35,729 nt of DNA from Vibrio agarilyticus (GTDB taxonomy: Bacteria; Pseudomonadota; Gammaproteobacteria; Enterobacterales; Vibrionaceae). The stretch covers positions 1-35,729 of the forward strand of contig NZ_JABAIK010000028.1 in the NCBI RefSeq assembly GCF_012641465.1, given 5' to 3'. A program made the position numbers and the translations under genes. A model generated the notes under the pieces. That model was not told where the DNA came from. It did no database searches and saw nothing but the letters and a program-made list of their open reading frames with translations. Positions 5,914 to 14,316 of the stretch are shown piece by piece; position 1 is the stretch's first letter, and each line of letters starts with the position of its first letter.

Positions 5914-6261
5914 CTAAGGAGGAATAAAGGCAGTGGTAGTAATGTAGGTTTGATAAATGTCAGGCTCTAAGACTAAATTAGCCTTAGCCACGGACTGTTT
6001 GACTAAGGCTCGCATGCCGTCAGACTTTGACGGAGGTTTGAAAGCCTGGGAAGTAGTGGCACATTGCTTGAGGTCAAGCAGGTAAAGCTGCAAGTTCTTA
6101 AAGCTGCGTTCGGGTAAGTAAACCCCGTTGCTACCTTCGACTTCATACCACTCAAGATTTATTGGTGTCGGAGGGCAGCTTGTTGGGCTTGGGGTCGCTG
6201 AGCTGCACGCTGCCAGAAGCAGCACCGAACTCATCAGCAAAAGTTTCATTCGGGGTTTCAT
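5914..6261 (-). CDS. Outer-membrane spanin-like lipoprotein, Rz1-like (115 aa)
   Basis: The N-terminus is a lipoprotein signal (MKPRMKLLLMSSVLLLAACS) with lipobox LLAAC, so the mature protein begins at Cys19 and should be anchored in the outer membrane. Proline-rich SATPSPTSCPPTP follows. The gene overlaps the end of the upstream 76-aa gene in another frame, as Rz1 does with Rz. At 115 aa it is longer than lambda Rz1 (60 aa). It comes last in the lysozyme-holin-Rz-Rz1 block. It would fuse inner and outer membranes in the last step of lysis. Confidence 0.7.
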   Translation of the reverse strand: MKPRMKLLLMSSVLLLAACSSATPSPTSCPPTPINLEWYEVEGSNGVYLPERSFKNLQLYLLDLKQCATTSQAFKPPSKSDGMRALVKQSVAKANLVLEPDIYQTYITTTAFIPP

Positions 6262-6382
6262 TGATGTTTTTCACCTGCTGTTGCTTCTTCTTTTGCGCTC
6301 TAACGGCTTGCCACTTTCGGTAGCCGTCTGCGATATAAGGGGCGATTTTCAGCACCCCTAACAAGATTTTGAGATAGGGCAT
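6152..6382 (-). CDS. Rz-like inner-membrane spanin candidate (76 aa)
   Basis: The short N-terminal hydrophobic segment (residues 3-17, LKILLGVLKIAPYIA) is followed by a charged helix (WQAVRAQKKKQQQVKNI). This is the layout of an i-spanin, but it is short and its hydrophobic part is weak. Position and frame overlap with the lipoprotein gene are the main evidence. It abuts the holin gene (stop at 6383). If the spanin call is wrong, it is a small membrane-associated lysis accessory protein. Confidence 0.55.
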   Translation of the reverse strand: MPYLKILLGVLKIAPYIADGYRKWQAVRAQKKKQQQVKNINETPNETFADEFGAASGSVQLSDPKPNKLPSDTNKS

Positions 6383-6700
6383 TTACTGCATCCGTTTAAA
6401 GTGAATCGGGTTCTTATCCAGTTCGTTCTTAGCGTGTCCACGGTTGGCTGCAATGCTCTCTAAAATAGAGATCAACCAATCAGGGGCTTTTGCCATTGTT
6501 TCCGGTTTAATGAACTGGCGAACCTGCGCCCAAACAAAACCAAGCGCTAAGAAGACAAGCATCACAATGGCGTAGTATTCACCTGCAACCCACTTGATCG
6601 CCCCAAGAATCAAACCTGCTTCTTCTGGGGTTAATGGGGCAACTTCTGCCAATGCCAAGCTAGAAAACAGTGCGAACACTAAAGCAAAAATGTATTTCAT
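6383..6700 (-). CDS. Holin-like membrane protein with signal peptide (105 aa)
   Basis: The start is the ATG at 6700, with GGAG 9 bases upstream; an in-frame extension to 6763 lacks support. Residues 1-18 (MKYIFALVFALFSSLALA) form a cleavable-looking signal or first membrane span; residues 43-60 (YYAIVMLVFLALGFVWAQV) form a second span; the C-terminus is charged. Holins with an N-terminal signal-like span occur in Mu- and P2-like lysis blocks. It sits between the lysozyme and spanin genes. Role: time-controlled release or exposure of the endolysin. Confidence 0.65.
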   Translation of the reverse strand: MKYIFALVFALFSSLALAEVAPLTPEEAGLILGAIKWVAGEYYAIVMLVFLALGFVWAQVRQFIKPETMAKAPDWLISILESIAANRGHAKNELDKNPIHFKRMQ

Positions 6701-6749
6701 GTTGTTGTTTCTCCAATAAAAAAGGGCAGCTAACGCCACCCCAAAATAA

Positions 6750-6773
6750 ATGTATATCACCAACGATATACAT
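6750..6773. promoter_or_regulatory. Candidate partition site, site 3 of 5
   Basis: ATGTATATC-ACCAAC-GATATACAT: perfect 9-bp arms. It lies in the gap between lysozyme and holin genes, touching the lysozyme stop codon, more than 3.6 kb from parAB. Confidence 0.7.
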
Positions 6774-7300
6774 TAGTTATCAATTGCTGCTAAACGGAGG
6801 TTTTCCGCAATTCGTTGCGACCAACCCCGTGAGAACTGAGACCACGCTTTAATGTCGTTCATAAAGTCCAAGCGCTCTGCTAGGAACTTTAAAAGCACAT
6901 CATTGTGATCAGAGGCTTTGACTGCTGCCTCGGTTTTCTTGCCGTAATAGCCATCGTCTTTAGCGCCAACAGCACGCTGTAAGAAGCGAATCGCACGCCA
7001 AGAGCCGTGATTAATCGAAGCGTCGAATAGCTGATACATCACCGCTTTATGGAATGCTTCTCCACCTAGCTTGAGCCAAAAGTCACGGTAATAAATCTCT
7101 TTAGCTTGCTCGATGGTGAGTTGCTTAATATTGAGGTCGGGGTAAGTCATGGCAGCGATACCAAACTTCGTGCCTTTGCGTTCACCTTTACCCACAACTC
7201 CCGTTGTCCAGTTTCCACGGTCATCGTATAAGTTTTGATATTTACCTTCGTGACCAATCACTCGCTCAAAGGCGATCAAATAAGCCTGCGGATACTTCAT
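6773..7300 (-). CDS. Endolysin, glycosyl hydrolase family 108 (175 aa)
   Basis: The N-terminal GHEGKY motif carries the catalytic Glu (E18) typical of GH108 lysozymes such as Mu gp22, followed by YDDRGNWTTGVVGKG and KFGIAAMTYPDL. The C-terminal part (QRAVGAKDDGYYGKKTEAAV) is the PG_binding_3 domain usual in this family. Full length for the family. No signal peptide, so export depends on the holin. It cleaves the glycan chains of peptidoglycan. The stop codon touches a 24-bp partition-like palindrome. Confidence 0.93.
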   Translation of the reverse strand: MKYPQAYLIAFERVIGHEGKYQNLYDDRGNWTTGVVGKGERKGTKFGIAAMTYPDLNIKQLTIEQAKEIYYRDFWLKLGGEAFHKAVMYQLFDASINHGSWRAIRFLQRAVGAKDDGYYGKKTEAAVKASDHNDVLLKFLAERLDFMNDIKAWSQFSRGWSQRIAENLRLAAIDN

Positions 7301-7317
7301 AGACTCTCTCTAAATGA

Positions 7318-8277
7318 TTAAGTAGGGCGGGTTGCTTCTACTTGAATGGTGTAAGCGGTGCGGGTTCCTGATAGGGTGACGGTTTCAATCGACCAATTCC
7401 CCTTAGAACGGGGAGAGTGGAACCCTTCCAAGTTCATAACAGATTCAGCAAACAAGCCTTGCTTACCGTTCAAGGTGGCAGTGAACTTTTGCCCCTTGCG
7501 GTTGAACTCGGCTAGCTTCGCTTCTGCTCGTTGAGTCGCCTCATCGGCGTTTTTGAATACCTCTCTAATTCGGTAATAAGGCTCTGTGCCGATGATCTCA
7601 GTGCCACTGTTGCCAGTTTCAGGCGTTTGCCATTCCGCTTTAATGCCTTTAAATCGAACATTGCTTGGGTGGGCTATCTTGGCAGTGTTTTTTTGCACGT
7701 CCTGCAGGTTGATAGTGACGGAACGCTGAGCGTTACCGGATAACGTTGAAAGACTGCCACGCTTACCAAACACGTACATGTGATCGATAGGCTTTGCGAT
7801 TGCGTCATGTTTTGACGCTAAACGAGCAATAAAGGCAGAGTCGGTTTCTTCGTTCTGGTTTAAGTGGTCGGTTGGCTTGCTGGCAAGTTCGGGGCTGACA
7901 CGCACCTCATAGCCGTGCGGCTCCATCACAGCTTTGACCACATCCAACACAGTGGCAGGTGGAAAAGTTCGCCGCCTTGGTTCTTTAAAGCCGCTTTTAT
8001 CCTCCACACTGAACTTGGCGGGGGTGAGCTGCACTACAAGCTTGGCAGGGTGTAACTGCTCAGAGATGGCAGAGATTTGAAACACACCTCTATGCTCACC
8101 ATCAACGGTAACGCTCCACTCTGTCCCACTGGCAGGAATATGATCTTGAGACTCACTGCCACTAAAGGTGAGCGTTAGCCTATCCGCTTGCATCCCCTCA
8201 CTATCTGTCAATGACCAATTGGTAAGCAGAGGCTTTAGCTCGGCAGCTCCCGCCCCTTTGATGCTGATTACGTCCAT
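7318..8277 (-). CDS. D: Tail protein D, baseplate hub (P2 gpD family, 319 aa)
   Basis: P2 gpD-family hub protein: early segment LTLTFSGSESQDHIPASGTE, central LNQNEETDSAFIARLASKHD, a conserved block in late control gene D proteins, and a C-terminal barrel-like part. It forms the hub to which the spike (gpV) attaches, comparable to gp27 of T4. It is last in the U-X-D block and overlaps X by 10 bases, exactly the P2 order. Confidence 0.9.
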   Translation of the reverse strand: MDVISIKGAGAAELKPLLTNWSLTDSEGMQADRLTLTFSGSESQDHIPASGTEWSVTVDGEHRGVFQISAISEQLHPAKLVVQLTPAKFSVEDKSGFKEPRRRTFPPATVLDVVKAVMEPHGYEVRVSPELASKPTDHLNQNEETDSAFIARLASKHDAIAKPIDHMYVFGKRGSLSTLSGNAQRSVTINLQDVQKNTAKIAHPSNVRFKGIKAEWQTPETGNSGTEIIGTEPYYRIREVFKNADEATQRAEAKLAEFNRKGQKFTATLNGKQGLFAESVMNLEGFHSPRSKGNWSIETVTLSGTRTAYTIQVEATRPT

Positions 8278-8477
8278 ACAGGGATTTCATTTTGTGTTGT
8301 CGAATCAGAGTCGCTACCCAAGGTTGGTAACTCCACCATTTGACCAGGTTGTAAAAATGGGGTGGTTTGGGTCGGGTTCAGGCGGTAAAACTGCTCTTCC
8401 AGCTCATCGGAATCCACACCAAACACCCGATAAAGCAACGTATTAACCGTTTCGTTGGGCTTGGCTTGGGTTTTCAT
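8268..8477 (-). CDS. X: Tail protein X, LysM-like (69 aa)
   Basis: Short protein with a LysM-like fold expected for P2 gpX: VNTLLYRVFGVDSDELEEQF and then PFLQPGQMVELP. The length fits gpX (67 aa). It overlaps U by 35 bases and D by 10 bases, so the three are translated as a unit. It helps join hub and tail tube during assembly. Confidence 0.88.
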   Translation of the reverse strand: MKTQAKPNETVNTLLYRVFGVDSDELEEQFYRLNPTQTTPFLQPGQMVELPTLGSDSDSTTQNEIPVWT

Positions 8478-8853
8478 CTTTCTGGCGATACTCCTTAAGC
8501 GTGAGCGTTATCTTGACGACTTGGGCTTGCCCTTTCTCAATGATTTTGGTGTAACTGGTTTTCACGTTACGAAGGGTAAAGCGTCCCCAACTTCGCCCTT
8601 TACCATCCGTAACCATGACGATTTCATGTGCTTTCGCCATTGTTCGTAACGCTTCGGCTTCGGCTTCGCCATCCCCTTTGAACGCCACAACATTAAGCGT
8701 CCAGTTATCCAAAGGGTTTGAGGTCGGGTCTTGTCGTGGGCTGTCTATCGCGTCGAAATCTGACCACCCGCCGGAAGTGTCATAGGTATGATCTTCTAAC
8801 GGGTTGCCTTTCACTACGCTAAAAACATGATCGTTTAGTGCTAAGTGCTGCAT
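8443..8853 (-). CDS. U: Tail protein U (P2 gpU family, 136 aa)
   Basis: The central segments KAHEIVMVTDGKGRSWGRFT and VKITLTLKEYRQ match the gpU pattern of P2-like tails. Length 136 aa against about 159 in P2. Its ATG overlaps the stop of the tape measure gene. Probably a tail completion/terminator component. Confidence 0.88.
   Translation of the reverse strand: MQHLALNDHVFSVVKGNPLEDHTYDTSGGWSDFDAIDSPRQDPTSNPLDNWTLNVVAFKGDGEAEAEALRTMAKAHEIVMVTDGKGRSWGRFTLRNVKTSYTKIIEKGQAQVVKITLTLKEYRQKDENPSQAQRNG
8752..8764. repeat. 13-bp motif GTCRRAWTYYGAC, copy 2
   Basis: GTCGAAATCTGAC inside the U gene. Confidence 0.5.
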
Positions 8854-11657
8854 TAGCTCACCAATGAATGTTCAAAGTCTTGAGTTAGGTTTTCAGAATC
8901 CAAACCGTGTTCACGCGCAAACTGCGCTAAAGCTTGTTGTACTGTTTCCATCGTTAAAGCAGCGGTTTGTTCTGGCGCTTGCGCACCGGTTACCTGCACC
9001 ACTGGTGAAAAAGTAATGTTTGGCTTTTGCGCTTGCTCTACTTTTTGGATTTGTGCGGTTTTGATTTCTTCGGTTTTGTTAGGGAGTTCTTCTTTGGAGA
9101 ACCAACCAAATACGGTTGAAGCAATGCTCTCACCTGCAGAATCACCCAACATGCCGCCAATGCCTGCACCAATGGCGGTACCGATACCAGGTAAGATTGC
9201 CGTTCCTATCGCGGCACCTGCTGCTGCACCACCTAGACCACCAAGTAATCCACCGCCACTTTCTACGGCTGCAGCGGTATCCCCTTTGGCTAAATTGGTG
9301 GCTACGCTCACCGCATCTAAGCCTACGGTAAGAGGGCGAAGGAACCCCGCCACCTTGGCGAACTTCTCAACGTGCAACCCCTCCAACGTATCGCCCACGG
9401 TACCTGTGATTTGAGCGGCTTGGTTTAGACCATCGGCAGCAAAGGCAGGCAAAGCGGCACCGCCAGCCAATAGCCCTGCACCCGTTTTTAGAATGTTGCC
9501 CTTGGCTCTTCCGGAAAGACTCATACCTTTAGGTGCTGCACCGGAAATAAAGTCCGTTGCCCCACTAAAGAGATCCATACCCAAACCAACTAAACCACGC
9601 TTGCGACCTCTTCGACGCCGTGACGGTGAGCGCCTTGTTTTGGCTTCACCTCTCGTTCTTACTGTGCTTCCTGTTTCGCCTACACGAGCACCACGGGTGG
9701 CTCTCGCTTGACGTTCCATCGCGGCAGCATGACGATTGGCGGCTGTAGTGGCTTTGTCTGTGGCTGATTGTTGGCTTTTAAGTGCCAATGTTTCTTTGGC
9801 AATACTGGCAATGTTTGTAGCGAATTTGACGCCTTGATAAACCTTGTAAGCGGCTACCCCTGCGACCACGGCAGCACCCAGCCCTAGAACAACATCAGCG
9901 GCAATCCCCGCCTCTGCTACCCAATCGGTTGTGGCTATCGTGAGATCAACAATAGGATCTAATATTGCATTGAAAGCAGGCCAAAGCTTGTCACCCACTA
10001 CAGTGGCAAGGTTACCGAACGCATCAGCGGCACGCTCTGCCCCTGATAGGTTGGTACTTGCAATGGATGTGTATTCGTCCTTAACAGAGGTATTACTCGC
10101 TTTCGCGGCTTCATTCTGAATTTTGGTGAGCCGCTCAGTATCTTTGAGCAGCTTTTGAATGTGCGGGTTAGCTTCATCACCAAACAGAGATTTAATCGCT
10201 GCGGATTGGTCTTCTTTATTCAGCTCTTTGATACCTTCAAGCACATCCAGCAAGGTACCCATTGCGTCTTCTTGCATGCCTAGCGCAACTGATTGAGCAT
10301 CAGTGCCAAGCATGTTGAAAATTTCTTCTTGGCTACCTGTGGCAGAGAACCCTGCTGTTAAAGCGGAAGAGATGTTTTTAGCGGCTGTCGCGGCTTCTTC
10401 GGCACTCGCACCTTTTGACAGGAGCGAACCGGACAAGCCAAGCGCTTGCGCTTCGGTAAAGCCTGAGTTCGTCATGAGCGCACCTGTTCGGCTCATCACT
10501 CCAAGCAAATCATTACCCGACACACCGCCGTTTTGGTTGGCAACATCATTGATCATGTTTGCCATTCGCATGAACTGCTTTTGTCCTGCTTCACCTTGCT
10601 CATAGCCGAGCGAGTTGCGCAGTGCCATACCCTTTTGTGCGGCTTCATCTGCCGTCATATCCCACGCGGTGGCGGTCATGATAGTGTCACGGGTATAAGC
10701 GGCTAAATCTTCCTTGGCAATACCACCATTTGCACCGCCTGCCGCAATTTTCATTACGTCTGTGTCGTTAACCCCTGCCATTTCAACAGCAAGGTTATTC
10801 AGCTCACGGCGTAACTTTTGCGCATCTTCACTGCGGTAGCCTTGATCACCAAAATCTAAGGTCTTCGCCACATCCACAAATGAGGCTTCATTGTGCATGG
10901 ACTCACGCCCCGCCAATACGCCTGCGGCTGTGATACCCACTGCGGCAGTGCTTGCACTAGGCATAGAGGCTAAGGCTTCTTTCTTTCGCTGCTGCAGTTG
11001 ATTAGAACGAGCCAATAGCCTGTTTTCACGCTCAAGCAACTGAGCAGATTTTTCAGCGCGGCGATTAGCAATATCTTTGGCTTTCGCCAGGTCTTTCGTG
11101 CTAATGCCTGCTGACTTTAATTTGTCATTCAACGCACCAAGTTGACGAGTTTGATTTTTCTCCTTGGCGTTTAAATTCGACACGCTTTTAGTGAGTCGCT
11201 CTAACTCGGCTTGTTCTTTTTTGGTGAGCTTGTAATGCTCGTTTTTCTTCTTCGTTAACTTATCGACAATCGACTGAGAACGAATGAGCTTATTTTGCTC
11301 TACCGTGGTTAAGTCAATGCCTTTGGCTTTCTTGGCGTTGAGTGAGGCAACGGTATTTTGGTTGGTTTTCAGTGATACCGTTTCAGCATCAGTGAGCTTG
11401 ATGTGCTGTTGCTGCTTGGCAGATAAAGCAGACAACGCCGCTTGGGTGTGGGCGGTTTGCTCTTGAGTGACCTTAAGCGCAGAGGTTAAAGTTTCATACT
11501 GCCTCACATCCCCTGCCGTTTTCTTTGCGGCTCTGAGTTCTTTCTGCGCTTTCTCAGTGGTATCGATTAGCCCACGTTGCGCCTTTTCTACTTTCTCTAT
11601 TCCAGCGACCGCTTGCGTGGCATCCGTGGTAATTCCAAGTTGTATTTTCTTATCCAC
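8853..11657 (-). CDS. T: Tail tape measure protein T (934 aa)
   Basis: Starts with GTG at 11657, preceded by GGGG with 6-base spacing. Long coiled-coil N-terminus (about residues 20-220) containing tandem 28-residue units at 78-105, 106-133 and 134-161; each begins L-x-x-K and has a D/K-L-T stretch near the middle. Residues 230-560 are the conserved phage tape measure domain (MAGVNDTDVMKIAAGGANGG, GNDLLGVMSRTGALMTNSGF). Hydrophobic stretches near 585-605 and a Gly/Ala-rich tail follow, with an Arg-rich patch near 665-690 (RRSPSRRRRGRKRG). It sets tail length and may help DNA pass the membrane. Longer than P2 gpT (815 aa). Confidence 0.95.
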   Translation of the reverse strand: MDKKIQLGITTDATQAVAGIEKVEKAQRGLIDTTEKAQKELRAAKKTAGDVRQYETLTSALKVTQEQTAHTQAALSALSAKQQQHIKLTDAETVSLKTNQNTVASLNAKKAKGIDLTTVEQNKLIRSQSIVDKLTKKKNEHYKLTKKEQAELERLTKSVSNLNAKEKNQTRQLGALNDKLKSAGISTKDLAKAKDIANRRAEKSAQLLERENRLLARSNQLQQRKKEALASMPSASTAAVGITAAGVLAGRESMHNEASFVDVAKTLDFGDQGYRSEDAQKLRRELNNLAVEMAGVNDTDVMKIAAGGANGGIAKEDLAAYTRDTIMTATAWDMTADEAAQKGMALRNSLGYEQGEAGQKQFMRMANMINDVANQNGGVSGNDLLGVMSRTGALMTNSGFTEAQALGLSGSLLSKGASAEEAATAAKNISSALTAGFSATGSQEEIFNMLGTDAQSVALGMQEDAMGTLLDVLEGIKELNKEDQSAAIKSLFGDEANPHIQKLLKDTERLTKIQNEAAKASNTSVKDEYTSIASTNLSGAERAADAFGNLATVVGDKLWPAFNAILDPIVDLTIATTDWVAEAGIAADVVLGLGAAVVAGVAAYKVYQGVKFATNIASIAKETLALKSQQSATDKATTAANRHAAAMERQARATRGARVGETGSTVRTRGEAKTRRSPSRRRRGRKRGLVGLGMDLFSGATDFISGAAPKGMSLSGRAKGNILKTGAGLLAGGAALPAFAADGLNQAAQITGTVGDTLEGLHVEKFAKVAGFLRPLTVGLDAVSVATNLAKGDTAAAVESGGGLLGGLGGAAAGAAIGTAILPGIGTAIGAGIGGMLGDSAGESIASTVFGWFSKEELPNKTEEIKTAQIQKVEQAQKPNITFSPVVQVTGAQAPEQTAALTMETVQQALAQFAREHGLDSENLTQDFEHSLVS

Positions 11658-12314
11658 GTTTAACCCCTAATTGAGCTAAAGCTAGCTCGTAACGTCGCAA
11701 GGCAATTTCCGTTGTCCATTCCAGTGCATCACTAGCGGAATACCCCGCCAGTGGCACAACATCTAAAATGGTTTCAACGCTCTCTACTGAAAGTAAGCCG
11801 CTGGTTTGGTTAAAAAATTGGTGGCAGCATTTACAAGGCTGCGGTAGTCGGGCAAAGGCAAGCTCATGATCTCGTCTTCTTCCAGTTCGGTAAGGTTGGC
11901 AACAATGAAACAAGCGCGTTTAATATCATCGCTGATCTTATTTGCCATTTTGGAAAGTTTGAGCGTTGGGAACTCAAAGCTAACTTTACGCTCACCAGTA
12001 AAATACAACGTCACTTCTTTTGCGGTGTCGTCTTGTTCCACATTTGCCAACTGGTAACCCGTTTGGCGATAGAAATCATAGGAAGCTTCGTAAAGCGCAA
12101 GCCAATCAGGGCTTGATAGAGAATCCAACTCATCTTGGTTGAGTCCTGTTGATGCCATCACCAAGGCTTCTTTTTCTTCTTGTGTGAACGTGTCACCTTT
12201 TGGCTCAACATCCATGCTTGATTCACGGCTCATTGGTTTAACCGTGACTTGGTTGATACTTTCAATTGGCTTTAATAGCGTGAACGGACGCTCTAGGTAT
12301 TCGGCTTGGCTCAT
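11650..12314 (-). CDS. E-E' frameshift fusion product (about 221 aa)
   Basis: Reading E from 12314 to the TTA codon at 11813-11811, then slipping back one base, gives 168 + 53 residues. The extension continues as NQTSGLLSVESVETILDVV and ends ALAQLGVKRG at 11650, overlapping the tape measure start. The region after the slip site is an open frame that has no ribosome site of its own. This is the E+E' (lambda G/GT-like) arrangement known from P2-type tails. Join point inferred from the slippery heptamer at 11811-11817. Confidence 0.85.
11784..12314 (-). CDS. E: Tail assembly chaperone E (176 aa)
   Basis: In the position of P2 gene E, directly before the tape measure. It is about twice the length of P2 gpE (91 aa) and seems to contain a related segment twice: LDSLSSPDWLALYEASYDFY (residues about 65-84) and IMSLPLPDYRSLVNAATNFL (about 149-168). 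N-terminal TVKPMSRESSMDVEPKGDTF resembles the opening of Mu/P2 tail chaperones. Near its end the ribosome can slip into E' (see separate entry). It probably binds the tape measure during tail assembly. Confidence 0.85.
   Translation of the reverse strand: MSQAEYLERPFTLLKPIESINQVTVKPMSRESSMDVEPKGDTFTQEEKEALVMASTGLNQDELDSLSSPDWLALYEASYDFYRQTGYQLANVEQDDTAKEVTLYFTGERKVSFEFPTLKLSKMANKISDDIKRACFIVANLTELEEDEIMSLPLPDYRSLVNAATNFLTKPAAYFQ
11811..11817 (-). other. Programmed -1 ribosomal frameshift site T_TTT_TTA
   Basis: On the - strand the zero frame reads AAT TTT TTA ACC; the heptamer T_TTT_TTA fits X_XXY_YYZ, the same heptamer as in HIV-1. It lies 9 codons before the E stop and joins E to E'. Confidence 0.85.
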
Positions 12315-12336
12315 GATGCCCCCAAGAAATAGGAAT

Positions 12337-12365
12337 AAAAAAAGGTCGCCACATTTGACGACCTT
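12337..12365 (-). terminator. Terminator after the tail tube gene
   Basis: AAGGTCG / CGACCTT stem followed on the - strand by a T-run of seven. It lies between tube (stop 12386) and E, so sheath and tube can be made in larger amounts than the following genes. Confidence 0.8.
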
Positions 12366-12385
12366 AACTTGCTAAAATGGATGAA

Positions 12386-12853
12386 TTAAACGTTAAACTG
12401 CTCACCGCCGATATTGTACTTACCGTTATCAATATCCACGTCAGTGATAGTTACACCGTTATCTACCCAAAGGTGCTTGGTGATCTGCCCTGTCAGGGTC
12501 AAAGTTTGCTGCTCACGCATCTTGTTAGATGAGTATTCCATGCTCACTTCACCTGTCATGGTGTGCTCTGCATCAAAACGTTGATGCTTGTTCATGCCGT
12601 TTTCGTTGTAGATGATCACGGTCTTATCACCATCTTTAAGCGCGCCTTTCGCAACAGACGCCATTTCGCCTTTAATGGTCACCGACCATTCAGAAGCTTC
12701 ATAACCAACACACACTTTCTTACCCATAAACGCACCAGGTACATCAGCGTACACCTTGGTGTATTTAGGCGGGGTAAACTCATCCATGTTGTTGGTGATC
12801 TTAATGCCGCCAGGTAGCGTTAGCTTTCTGGCGTGAGTAACTCGGTTAGACAT
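12386..12853 (-). CDS. FII: Major tail tube protein FII (155 aa)
   Basis: P2 gpFII-like: starts with a conserved region (LTLPGGIKITNNMDEFTPPK) and has beta-rich sequence throughout. The usual length in P2 is 172 aa. It comes after the sheath gene and before a terminator, as in P2. It polymerises as rings forming the inner tail tube. Confidence 0.9.
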   Translation of the reverse strand: MSNRVTHARKLTLPGGIKITNNMDEFTPPKYTKVYADVPGAFMGKKVCVGYEASEWSVTIKGEMASVAKGALKDGDKTVIIYNENGMNKHQRFDAEHTMTGEVSMEYSSNKMREQQTLTLTGQITKHLWVDNGVTITDVDIDNGKYNIGGEQFNV

Positions 12854-12864
12854 AGTTCACCTTA

Positions 12865-14010
12865 TTAGCTGAATGTTTTGATTGCGTCATCGATGTAAAC
12901 CTGCAGGATTTCATCGCTCTGATTTAGCTCAATGATTGAGTGCTCGTTTGGACGGTACGCACCCCAATCAATCACCAATACCCACTCACCATTTTTGTAG
13001 CGTTGCAGATTGTTGCGGGTCGCATGGAGATAACAGCGTGCACCGATGATTTCACCATCAGCCTGCAGACTAGACAGCCAGTTACTTAACTGAGCAATGC
13101 GCTGCTTGAAGAAATCGAAATCAAGGTTGTATTCCATCGTGTCACGGTGAGACTTGATAAGCTCACGGCACAATTGGTTTTCAATACCAATAATGTTGCC
13201 AAAGCTACCATCTGCAGTACGAGTACCTAAGAACATCAAACCGCCGTTCGGGTCGCGGATAGTAACCGATACGCCTTTTTTGTTGAGGTCTACCGCTTCA
13301 CTGTTCTTATCGTTGACACGGTAGCCAACAATGCGAGCGATATCATCTAGTGGGGTTGGTGCGCCGTTCGGGGTTTGAGATGGCTTCACACTGCAGCGAG
13401 CTGCCATACCAATCACTGACGGTGGAATAGTGTGAGACCAACGCTCACCACTAACATCTGGGCACCATACGCGCTTATGAACCGCCCCTAAAAGCTCTGC
13501 GTAAGTCTTCGCGTCTACGGTGTTGGTATCAGGAGCATCCGTCCAGCCTTCACAATAGGTTTGGTCAGCGAGTGCCGCTAGTGCATTGGCGATCTCAATG
13601 CCGTGAAAGCCCGGTGCCGCAACGTTGGTTGGGGCTTCTTGGCAAGCAGCAAAGGCTGCAATGCCTGTCAATCGTCCAGATGGAGAAACACCGCCCACAA
13701 TCTTGGCTTTGGTGGCGTCATCGTCAGCACCTTCTTGTTCGATAATGACGTAACAAGGCACCTTAGCGACTTCAAGGAAGTATTTAGCACTAAAATAAAG
13801 CACGCCCGATGGGGTTTCGGTGGTGTCGATTAGTACCAAATCTGCAGGAGTGTATAGCTTAATTGGTTCGCCATAAGCCACGCTTGGATCTTTGTTTGGT
13901 GCAATACCAATCAAACCACCAAGCTGATTATCTACCCCGCCCATGACGCCTAGCGGTTCACTCACTTCTAATGAGATACCGTTATGGTTTTGTGTTGTGG
14001 TCGTTGCCAT
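12865..14010 (-). CDS. FI: Tail sheath protein FI (381 aa)
   Basis: Contractile tail sheath of the P2 gpFI family: N-terminal GVMGGVDNQLGGLIGIAPN, central LLGAVHKRVWCPDVSGERW, C-terminal domain with NLQRYKNGEWVLVIDWGAYR and then IIELNQSDEILQVYID. Length 381 against 396 in P2. Its start overlaps the stop of the upstream 69-aa gene (TAATG). Polymerises around the tube and contracts on infection. Confidence 0.95.
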   Translation of the reverse strand: MATTTTQNHNGISLEVSEPLGVMGGVDNQLGGLIGIAPNKDPSVAYGEPIKLYTPADLVLIDTTETPSGVLYFSAKYFLEVAKVPCYVIIEQEGADDDATKAKIVGGVSPSGRLTGIAAFAACQEAPTNVAAPGFHGIEIANALAALADQTYCEGWTDAPDTNTVDAKTYAELLGAVHKRVWCPDVSGERWSHTIPPSVIGMAARCSVKPSQTPNGAPTPLDDIARIVGYRVNDKNSEAVDLNKKGVSVTIRDPNGGLMFLGTRTADGSFGNIIGIENQLCRELIKSHRDTMEYNLDFDFFKQRIAQLSNWLSSLQADGEIIGARCYLHATRNNLQRYKNGEWVLVIDWGAYRPNEHSIIELNQSDEILQVYIDDAIKTFS

Positions 14011-14219
14011 TACTTACTCTCTTTTTTCAATTCGAGGTTTTTGTTTCTGAGGTGGTACTCAGCTTGGGATGGCGTCAAGGTGATAGATTCTCCTTTCTCA
14101 CGCCAACGTTTGAGGATGCGTTTTTCTTTGAGCATCACGTACTCTCGCGGGGCATTCGGGTTGTCCGTTACCTGCGCTTGGGTTGTTGCGTCTGAATTTG
14201 ACGCTTTGGTGTTTGCCAT
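14010..14219 (-). CDS. Small tail-region protein (69 aa)
   Basis: The start chosen is the ATG at 14219, with GGAG 9 bases upstream; an ATG at 14225 is only 3 bases from the GGAG. The product has a disordered Thr/Asn/Ala-rich N-terminus and a basic C-terminal half (LKRWREKGESITLTPSQAEY) that looks like the small proteins placed just before the sheath gene in Mu-like phages. Coupled to the sheath by a TAATG overlap. Function unknown. Confidence 0.7.
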   Translation of the reverse strand: MANTKASNSDATTQAQVTDNPNAPREYVMLKEKRILKRWREKGESITLTPSQAEYHLRNKNLELKKESK

Positions 14220-14236
14220 TGGCATACGCTCCAAAT

Positions 14237-14263
14237 AAAAAGCCCTGCACAAATGGCAGGGCT
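14237..14263 (-). terminator. Terminator upstream of the sheath block
   Basis: AGCCCTGC / GCAGGGCT perfect 8-bp stem, followed on the - strand by TTTTTATTT. It separates the fibre genes from the sheath-tube block, which then needs read-through or its own promoter; no clear promoter was found. Confidence 0.8.
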
Positions 14264-14316
14264 AGAAGTTAAGTAATTTCGAAACGGGTTCTATTTCATA
14301 GTAACCAACGTAGCAC

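Noticed and set aside
9016-9414. 132-codon + strand open frame inside the tape measure
   Set aside because: Pro/Ala-rich antisense shadow of the T gene.
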